Below are positions 7,562 through 11,925 of a DNA stretch of 11,925 nt, piece after piece. The notes under the pieces were generated by a model. That model searched no databases and had not been told where the DNA came from. It saw only the letters and a program-made list of their open reading frames with translations. How positions within the stretch are numbered: the stretch's first letter is position 1; each line of letters opens with the position of its first letter. A program made the position numbers and the translations under genes. The stretch lies in contig JAJXYL010000037.1 of the NCBI GenBank assembly GCA_021780575.1, positions 1 to 11,925 of the forward strand. Reading direction: 5' to 3'. This stretch comes from a bacterium. GTDB lineage: Bacteria; Patescibacteriota; Minisyncoccia; Phycocordibacterales; Phycocordibacteraceae.

Positions 7562-8854
7562 TTAATTTTTTAGCGCGATAATAAGATCAGACACATTAGA
7601 TCCAGTATAGCCCGTTATAAGCGCATCGCCGGCGGTTGCAAAGAAATCATACGAGCGATGCGCGTTCAGGTACTCTTCTGCCGATACTCCCTTTTCGTCC
7701 GCGTGTGCACGGGTGGTCCCATCGGCGATGGCCCCGGCGTGCTCGGTGTTGTCATGCCCGTCAGAGGCGAAGGGCAGGAGAAGCTCGTCGTCGCGGACGT
7801 CCATAAGGGCGGCAAGGGCCATCTCTTGATTGCGTCCTCCTGCGCCCGCATGCGTCCCAAGCGTCACCGTGCTCTCTCCGGCGTAGAGAAGGGCGGTTCT
7901 TGAAGCGCTGCTATGGAGTTTCTCGATGATAGCGCGCCCGAGCTTGCGCGCCTCGCCGGTGAAATGATCACCCACGACATGTGTCGCGTATCCTCGCTGG
8001 GCAGCTTCTTCCTGCATGCCGGCAAGGGCGTCCTGGCCGGAAAGAAAGAGGGTGTTGGTAACGCGCGTGAAATATTTTTCTTCCTTGGGAGTCTCTAAGA
8101 ACGCGATTCCTGCTGAAGAGGGTATATCGTATTGCTCCAAAATCGCCTGCGCATCAGCGACCGTGGAAGAGTCCAGCACGGTCGGGCCGGAGGCGATAGT
8201 CGCGAGATCATCCCCCGGCACATCCGAGACGATAAGCGAGATGACTTCGGCCGGATATGCGGCGGCCGCGAGCGCGCCACCGCGAGCGCGCGAGGTGTGC
8301 TTGCGCACGATATTAATGTCTTGTATCGGCGCGCCGCGCGCGGTGAGCGTTTCAAACAGGACGGTCTCGTCCGCACAGGTCATGGGTGTGTCGTGGAGGC
8401 AGAGCAGAGTCGAGCCGCCACCTGAGATGAGCATAATAACGAGATCATCCTCACGGCGGTCGGAAAGGAACTCCAAAATGCGCTTGCTCGCCCGTTCGTT
8501 TACCTCGGTCGGGAGCGGGTGCGTACCGACATAGGCCTCCATCTTTGGAATACCGGCTTCATCAGTGGCGGAGACATCGAGCACGATGCCGCTGCTCAGT
8601 GCGTCTCCGAGAATCGTCCCGATTGCGCGACCGCCGCGCACCGCGCACTTCCCGACGCCGACGAAAAAGACCCTTCGCCCCGCAAGGCGATAGGTCGCTT
8701 CGCCGATAGAAAGTTGCTCGTTTTCCACGCGAACCTTTTTCTCGATGGCGCGGTCGATAGTAACGGCTGCATAACCGGCCTCCGCAATCGCGAGCGCATC
8801 TGTCCGCACACTACTGGTCGCGAGTGCTTGGAGATTTTGTATCACCGTCTTCAT
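7562..8854 (-). CDS. Glycerate 2-kinase, GckA/MOFRL family
   Basis: This enzyme phosphorylates D-glycerate with ATP to 2-phosphoglycerate, the substrate of enolase. The 430 residues fit the class II glycerate kinases (about 410-450). The N-terminal DUF4147-type domain has FFVGVGKCA (64-71), GTHPLPTEVN, MLISGGGSTLL (141-151), INIVRKHTSRARGG (180-193) and VSDVPGDDLATIASGPT (209-225). The MOFRL domain has AGESTVTLG, GAGGRNQEMAL (337-347), FASDGHDNTEHAGAIADGTT (362-381) and the closing TGYTGSNVSDLIIAL (414-428). These are the family's known nucleotide- and glycerate-binding motifs. This is the first gene of the four-gene operon; a -10-like TATACT ends 6 nt before its ATG, so its message may be leaderless. 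This family makes the 2-phosphate product, unlike GlxK or plant GLYK enzymes, which are unrelated or give 3-phosphoglycerate, so the link to enolase is direct. A hydroxypyruvate reductase label sometimes given to this family is a legacy misnomer. Confidence 0.93.
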   Translation of the reverse strand: MKTVIQNLQALATSSVRTDALAIAEAGYAAVTIDRAIEKKVRVENEQLSIGEATYRLAGRRVFFVGVGKCAVRGGRAIGTILGDALSSGIVLDVSATDEAGIPKMEAYVGTHPLPTEVNERASKRILEFLSDRREDDLVIMLISGGGSTLLCLHDTPMTCADETVLFETLTARGAPIQDINIVRKHTSRARGGALAAAAYPAEVISLIVSDVPGDDLATIASGPTVLDSSTVADAQAILEQYDIPSSAGIAFLETPKEEKYFTRVTNTLFLSGQDALAGMQEEAAQRGYATHVVGDHFTGEARKLGRAIIEKLHSSASRTALLYAGESTVTLGTHAGAGGRNQEMALAALMDVRDDELLLPFASDGHDNTEHAGAIADGTTRAHADEKGVSAEEYLNAHRSYDFFATAGDALITGYTGSNVSDLIIALKN

Positions 8855-8860
8855 CTGTTT

Positions 8861-8866
8861 AGTATA
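8861..8866 (-). promoter_or_regulatory. -10 element (TATACT) of the glycerate operon, leaderless position
   Basis: Read on the - strand, TATACT is followed by AAACAG and then the ATG of the glycerate kinase gene. With a normal -10 to +1 distance, transcription would begin at or within a base of the ATG, giving a leaderless mRNA. No -35 hexamer is visible at 16-18 nt; that stretch is occupied by the terminator hairpin of the upstream gene. Confidence 0.5.
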
Positions 8867-8870
8867 GCCC

Positions 8871-8907
8871 AGACAACAAAACAGTCGCGGCAGAGTGCCA
8901 CGACTGT
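8871..8907 (-). terminator. Rho-independent terminator of the DUF5666 gene
   Basis: The hairpin arms are 8881-8892 and 8896-8907 around a 3-nt loop. The stem is ACAGTCG/CGACTGT outside and GGCA/TGCC inside. The one unmatched pair (8888/8900) is C-A on the + strand but becomes a G-U wobble in the - strand transcript, giving 12 continuous pairs. The - strand transcript then runs into UUUUGUUGU. It starts 33 nt beyond the stop of the DUF5666 gene, which it should terminate, insulating the glycerate operon. Confidence 0.85.
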
Positions 8908-8939
8908 CGAATCAGCGACACGGCAAGCGATTGCGCTAT

Positions 8940-9707
8940 TTAGAACCCGAACAGGTGAGCAAAGAATCTCCCAATGATACCGAAGAACCCGCGGTGTACC
9001 GGAAGGTTGGTGCCCGCCGGAATGTTTCCTTTATCAATGACGGATGATGCGGTTACCGAAGATCCATTTACCGTGCCCTGCACGATAACGCTATCTCCCA
9101 CAGCGATATTCGAGGTCGTTGCTCCCGTGACACCGGCCTTCGTGATGGTTGCGCTGGCCACGTCAACCGTGTAGGTGACGGTACCTGCATTGGTCACAGT
9201 AAGAGAGCTTCCGTTAACGGCGGTGACATTTCCTCCGATGACCGGCCGGCCGTTACCGACAGGAAACGGCGTCCCGGCACCAGCGGGCGTGCCGGAGGCA
9301 TTTTCCCATCTCTCTTCGAACATTCTTGGATGACCCGTTACCCGGTCAATAATTCTTGTGGCGGTGACCACTGCGTCACTTATTGTGCCTCGTATCACTA
9401 CCACATCGCCGACGGCAAGAGCCGAGACGGTTGAGGGTGCGCCGCCCTTGGTGACGGTGGTTGTACTGGTCGTACTAACGGTATACGTTGTCGTCGGCGT
9501 AGCTGCCGTGCCCTTGCGCCGCCAAGTCTTCGCAGTGACCGTGAAGGCGCCGCTTCCATTCGGGGCCGTGGCGACTGTGCCGACGATGGCCGGCCGCATC
9601 CCGTGACCGAATCCAGGACCCGGACCAGCCGCGAACGCCGTGCCGGCGGTGAGGAGGGAGCCGAGAAGCACAAAACCAGAAACAAGATATCCCATTTTAT
9701 TTTTCAT
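8940..9707 (-). CDS. Exported protein with two DUF5666 repeats and aromatic C-terminal tail
   Basis: This 255-residue protein has a clear signal peptide: basic MKNKMGYL, hydrophobic core to about residue 20, and a likely signal peptidase I cut after AFA (26/27). The mature protein has two beta-rich copies of DUF5666, about 40-121 and 157-225. Both run from a GTV or GNV start through a Thr/Val-rich strand set and an alanine-VGD-V-VIVQG-type core (LAVGDVVVIRGT; IAVGDSVIVQGT) to a closing VTA...ID. A Gly/Pro/Asn-rich linker joins them. The last 17 residues (HRGFFGIIGRFFAHLFGF region) are aromatic and basic and could pack on the membrane. The fold is small OB-like beta domains; the function is unknown. 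It is probably extracytosolic and monocistronic: a strong terminator follows, and the flavin module diverges from it. Cell-surface or nucleic-acid/metal binding roles are possible, but none is shown. Confidence 0.85.
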   Translation of the reverse strand: MKNKMGYLVSGFVLLGSLLTAGTAFAAGPGPGFGHGMRPAIVGTVATAPNGSGAFTVTAKTWRRKGTAATPTTTYTVSTTSTTTVTKGGAPSTVSALAVGDVVVIRGTISDAVVTATRIIDRVTGHPRMFEERWENASGTPAGAGTPFPVGNGRPVIGGNVTAVNGSSLTVTNAGTVTYTVDVASATITKAGVTGATTSNIAVGDSVIVQGTVNGSSVTASSVIDKGNIPAGTNLPVHRGFFGIIGRFFAHLFGF

Positions 9708-9907
9708 ATAAGTAAGATCTAGATGAGTAAGAGTGTCGTGCGGGAATACAGAGACAGGTTAATTAAGCGTTCTCACATCCCTTGCCAGTTAATACGTTTC
9801 AACACAGGGAATCTTTCTTAGTTCTTCTTACGCTAAGGAGGAGTGTTTCTCGGACAGAGAAAGAAGTGTGCGAAGTTGCGGCTGTTCTAGTGTGTAAGAA
9901 GGCATAC

Positions 9908-9916
9908 TGCTATAGT
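9908..9916 (+). promoter_or_regulatory. Extended -10 promoter (TGCTATAGT) of the flavin module
   Basis: TG-C-TATAGT is a good extended -10 element with one mismatch to TATAAT. The predicted start site is near 9923, one base before an ATG at 9924. No -35 element is evident, as is usual for extended -10 promoters. Confidence 0.55.
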
Positions 9917-9923
9917 GGAGTGC

Positions 9924-9974
9924 ATGGAAAGAAACAAAAGTTTCATTCGTCAGTACTATAGAATGTATCTATGA
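9924..9974 (+). CDS. Possible 16-residue leader peptide, coupled to the FMN-binding protein
   Basis: A short frame ATG...TGA encodes a basic, aromatic peptide (MERNKSFIRQYYRMYL). Two positional facts support it. Its ATG lies at the predicted +1 of the extended -10 promoter, as expected for leaderless translation. Its stop overlaps the start of the FMN-binding protein gene as ATGA at 9971-9974, a typical coupling arrangement. It is not in frame with that gene, so it is not an N-terminal extension. At this length chance is a real possibility, and a second -10-like site (9959-9964) could make it irrelevant. Confidence 0.3.
   Translation: MERNKSFIRQYYRMYL
9959..9964 (+). promoter_or_regulatory. 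Second -10-like hexamer (TAGAAT) at leaderless distance
   Basis: TAGAAT differs from TATAAT by one base and ends 6 nt before the ATG at 9971, which places the predicted +1 on the A of that start codon. It would give a leaderless message for the FMN-binding protein and bypass the short upstream frame. No -35 is visible. The overlapping TATAGA at 9957-9962 is an equally good candidate. Confidence 0.3.
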
Positions 9975-10492
9975 AAAGACTTTCTGTCGCAATCATCTTC
10001 ATCGGCCTTTCGGCTTTTTATATTTTCTCACGCACGTCAAGCGCGGCACCGAGCACTGCACCGAGTACTCAAGTCGGTGCAACGGCGAATAACGGCATAA
10101 CGATTTTGCCATCACCTTCTGCTGGCACACCGCCAACTCCAACTCCAACACCGACTGCTCCAAAAGCAGCTTCGAAACCAGCGCCCGCTCCTGCGCCGGC
10201 GAAGACCGGCTATAAAGACGGCGTCTATACCGGAAGTGTCGCCGATGCTTACTACGGGCTTGTGCAGGTGCAGGCAACGATTAAGAACGGCCTCATCACG
10301 AATGTTGCCTTCCTCTCGTATCCGAATGACCGCAGTACATCCGTCTATATCAACAGCCAGGCGATGCCGATGCTGACCCAGGAAGCCATTCAGGCGCAGA
10401 GCGCGAACGTGGACATTATCTCTGGCGCGTCCGCAACGAGCGGCGCATTCCAGCAATCACTCGCGAGCGCGCTCGCGTTGGCGAAATACTAA
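9971..10492 (+). CDS. Membrane-anchored FMN-binding domain protein (RnfG/NqrC-like flavin carrier)
   Basis: This 173-residue extracytosolic electron carrier has an N-terminal signal or anchor (MKRLSVAIIFIGLSAFYIF). A disordered linker of about 55 residues rich in Pro, Thr and Ala follows (APST repeats, PTPTPT, PAPAPA). A compact FMN-binding domain (PF04205-like) spans about 84-171. It starts YKDGVYTGSVADAYYG and ends with the flavinylation motif D148-I-I-S-G-A-S154, matching the Dxx(S/T)GA(S/T) consensus on which ApbE attaches FMN through a phosphoester. S154 is the predicted acceptor; threonine is commoner at this position. No lipobox cysteine is seen, so it is probably held by the uncleaved N-terminal helix, with the linker acting as a tether. 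ApbE is encoded 10 nt downstream and an RnfD-like protein after that, which supports a flavin-based electron-transfer chain. The final electron acceptor is unknown. Confidence 0.88.
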   Translation: MKRLSVAIIFIGLSAFYIFSRTSSAAPSTAPSTQVGATANNGITILPSPSAGTPPTPTPTPTAPKAASKPAPAPAPAKTGYKDGVYTGSVADAYYGLVQVQATIKNGLITNVAFLSYPNDRSTSVYINSQAMPMLTQEAIQAQSANVDIISGASATSGAFQQSLASALALAKY

Positions 10493-10502
10493 AATATAAA
10501 GT

Positions 10503-11243
10503 ATGCGGGAGATGCGGCCGATCATGGGCATGCCCATCGAGATTGAGATCGTTGGGGAGAACGTAGAAGAGACACTGAATGCCGCATTCAGCTACCTTGT
10601 TTCTGTTGACGAACGTTTCAGTACCTATAAGGAGGGAAGCGAGATATCGCGCGTCAATCGCGGAGAGGTTGTTGATGGCACGATAAGCACGGAGATGAGA
10701 GAGGTGTTCGCCCTCGCCGAGAAGACAAAAAAGGAAACGCACGGTTATTTTGACATTCGCCGGCCAGACGGCCTCATTGACCCGTCTGGCATCGTGAAGG
10801 GGTGGGCGATACACAATACAGCCGGGCTCATTCGCAGAGCGGGTTATGAGAATTTCTTCGTCAATGCCGGCGGCGATATCGCGATGAGCGGGAAGAATGC
10901 CGGCAAGGAGTGGAGCGTCGGTATCTGGAATCCTTTTAATACGAAAGAGATAGTGAAGGTCGTGTACCCGCAGGGGAAAGGGGTTGCGACGTCCGGTTCG
11001 TATATGCGTGGCGCACACATCTATAATCCGCTCGCACCCAAAGAAAATTTGACAGACGTGGTGAGCATCACCGTTATCGGCCCGGATGTTCTTGAGGCGG
11101 ATCGTTTTGCAACCGCGGCATTCGCGATGGGGCGGAGCGGAATCGTGTTTATTGAAAATCTGCCGGGCTTTGAAGGCTATATGATAGATAAAAGCGGGGT
11201 CGCTACGTTCACGAGCGGGTTTTCCGCCTACACGAAACCATGA
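10503..11243 (+). CDS. apbE: FAD:protein FMN transferase (ApbE family)
   Basis: This enzyme moves FMN from FAD onto a Ser/Thr of a DxxSGA(S/T) motif and needs Mg2+. Motifs in order: FSTYKEGSEISRVN (39-52), GYFDIR (81-86), DPSGIVKGWAI (93-103), NAGGDIAMSG (121-130), ATSGSYMRGAHIYNP (162-176) and the metal-site region EADRFATAAFAMG with D200 and T204. The usual HIxDP reads HIYNP here. At 246 residues it is shorter than exported ApbE lipoproteins (about 300-350). It begins directly with the domain (MREMRPIMGMPIEIEIV) and has no signal peptide or lipobox, so it appears cytoplasmic although its neighbour substrate is extracytosolic. Its start lies 10 nt after the FMN-binding gene, and its stop overlaps the next start as ATGA (11240-11243), which indicates one operon. 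Alternative starts at 10512 or later would not add a signal. The assignment is strong; its place of action is unclear. Confidence 0.93.
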   Translation: MREMRPIMGMPIEIEIVGENVEETLNAAFSYLVSVDERFSTYKEGSEISRVNRGEVVDGTISTEMREVFALAEKTKKETHGYFDIRRPDGLIDPSGIVKGWAIHNTAGLIRRAGYENFFVNAGGDIAMSGKNAGKEWSVGIWNPFNTKEIVKVVYPQGKGVATSGSYMRGAHIYNPLAPKENLTDVVSITVIGPDVLEADRFATAAFAMGRSGIVFIENLPGFEGYMIDKSGVATFTSGFSAYTKP

Positions 11244-11925
11244 TACAGGCACTCAAATCATTCATTGACCGCACCACGATGTATCGGCTGGTGCTGTACT
11301 ATTTGCTCGCGCTCTTTTCTGCGGCGCTTCTTTTCAGCATCGTCGGGATTCTCCCGTATTCTTCAGACACGCTTCTGTGGTCGGCTCTCGTTCTCTTGGT
11401 TTCCGCATGGCTCTCAAATGAATTCTTTGCATGGGTGTTCGAGGCGGTACCGAACATTGAATCCGTCTTCATCACGCCGCTCATTCTCGTACTCATCCTG
11501 CCTCCCGTCGCGTTTGCGGACATGTCGGGCACCACAGCGCTTGCTGCTATAGCGGCATGGGCGATGGCGTCCAAGTACCTTTTCGCGATTGGGAAGAAGC
11601 ATCTTTTTAACCCGGCAGCGTTCGCCGTGGCGCTTTCGTCACTTCTGTTGGGCGTCTCTGCGACCTGGTGGGTCGCGGGGAATATCCCACTGCTCCCCTT
11701 CATTCTCGTCGGCGGCATCATGGTGGTCCATAAATTACGCAAGCCCGACGTCGTTCTTGCGTTTGGCGCGACGGTCGTCCTCGTGGTGGCGTTCACATCG
11801 CTCAGCCCCGTTTCAGGGGTGCTGAATATGTTTGCGCACTCCGCGCTCTTCTTCTTCGCGTTTGTGATGCTTACCGAGCCTCTGACCATGCCGCCGACGC
11901 GAATGTCCCGGATCGCCTACGGCGT
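11240..11925 (+). CDS. RnfD/NqrB-like membrane electron-transfer protein, 3' end missing
   Basis: This frame starts at ATG 11240 inside the ApbE stop (ATGA) and stays open for 228 codons to the window end. It encodes a polytopic membrane protein with about seven hydrophobic segments visible (near residues 16-37, 45-67, 75-93, 98-116, 126-146, 149-163, 170-187, then 197-211). Two signatures of the RnfD/NqrB family can be seen: GKKHLFNPAAFAVA (118-131) and FVMLTEPLTMPPTR (208-221). The DxxSGAT site that carries covalent FMN in true RnfD/NqrB is not present in the visible part; DMSGTT at 94-99 is one residue short and differently placed. In relatives of such small loci a ferredoxin-reductase-like FAD/NAD domain can follow, fused or as the next gene, but that lies beyond the window. 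It probably passes electrons across the membrane to the FMN-binding protein. It is not a full Rnf or Nqr complex as far as can be seen. Confidence 0.8.
   Translation, partial: MIQALKSFIDRTTMYRLVLYYLLALFSAALLFSIVGILPYSSDTLLWSALVLLVSAWLSNEFFAWVFEAVPNIESVFITPLILVLILPPVAFADMSGTTALAAIAAWAMASKYLFAIGKKHLFNPAAFAVALSSLLLGVSATWWVAGNIPLLPFILVGGIMVVHKLRKPDVVLAFGATVVLVVAFTSLSPVSGVLNMFAHSALFFFAFVMLTEPLTMPPTRMSRIAYG

Larger units (their letters stand above)
9708..9970. other. Divergent intergenic region (263 nt) with promoters for both sides
   Basis: This is the longest non-coding stretch in the window, between the DUF5666 gene (-) and the flavin module (+). Its right end holds an extended -10 promoter and a possible 16-codon leader ORF. 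The middle holds AAGGAGGAG (9835-9843), a near-perfect Shine-Dalgarno match with no start at a usable distance, and a small 6-bp hairpin TTTCTC/GAGAAA (9846-9862). No convincing promoter for the - strand gene was found, and no FMN-riboswitch core. Confidence 0.6.

Noticed and set aside
9835..9862. AAGGAGGAG, a near-perfect Shine-Dalgarno, followed by a GTG frame of 15 codons and a 6-bp hairpin.
   Set aside because: The GTG lies only one base after the AGG core, too close for initiation. The hairpin is short with no U-tract, and nothing shows the region is transcribed.
9708..9970. FMN riboswitch upstream of the flavin genes.
   Set aside because: The conserved RFN core sequences and multi-stem layout are absent, and most of the region lies upstream of the predicted transcription start.
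10416..11252. A 278-codon open frame on the - strand.
   Set aside because: It lies opposite ApbE, which has clear family motifs. The - strand product shows none.
11519..11536. DMSGTT in the RnfD-like protein as a possible flavinylation site.
   Set aside because: One residue is missing between D and S, the alanine is replaced by threonine, and it lies before the FNP motif, not after it as in RnfD.

Overview
The window looks like a piece of a bacterial genome from the candidate phyla radiation (Patescibacteria, probably a Parcubacteria-type lineage). This is an inference from gene content, not from a marker gene: short intergenic gaps, few Shine-Dalgarno sites, a divergent 395-residue enolase, a secreted protein with two DUF5666 repeats and an aromatic C-terminal tail, and a small FMN-binding / ApbE / RnfD-like set. 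GC content is slightly above half by eye. No rRNA, tRNA, CRISPR array, insertion sequence or phage gene was seen.

Layout. (1) 1-1608, + strand: the 3' part of a 14-TM DHA2-type MFS drug exporter, then a MarR-family regulator, a common local-control pair. (2) 1684-2925, + strand: a Glu/Leu/Phe/Val-type glutamate dehydrogenase with all catalytic residues, convergent with the next block. (3) 8854-2937, - strand: a tight four-gene operon, glycerate 2-kinase -> PEP synthase -> enolase -> D-2-hydroxyacid (D-lactate type) dehydrogenase, with gaps of 2, 3 and 9 nt. (4) 9707-8940, - strand: an exported DUF5666 protein with its own strong intrinsic terminator, which separates it from the glycerate operon. 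(5) 9924-11925, + strand: a possible 16-residue leader ORF, an exported FMN-binding-domain protein, an ApbE flavin transferase and the start of an RnfD/NqrB-like membrane protein cut by the window edge.

How the parts work together. The four enzymes of block 3 form a continuous route glycerate -> 2-phosphoglycerate -> PEP -> pyruvate -> D-lactate. If PEP synthase runs in the pyruvate-forming direction, simple bookkeeping with adenylate kinase gives one net ATP per glycerate, whereas pyruvate kinase would give none. Block 5 reads as a minimal extracytosolic flavin electron-transfer module: ApbE attaches FMN to the DxxSGAS motif of the anchored FMN-binding protein, and the RnfD-like protein would pass electrons through the membrane, probably from a dehydrogenase encoded beyond the window.

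A recurring regulatory feature is -10-like hexamers placed 6-7 nt before a start codon, which suggests leaderless mRNAs for the glycerate operon and the flavin module. Most starts in the window lack a recognisable Shine-Dalgarno sequence.
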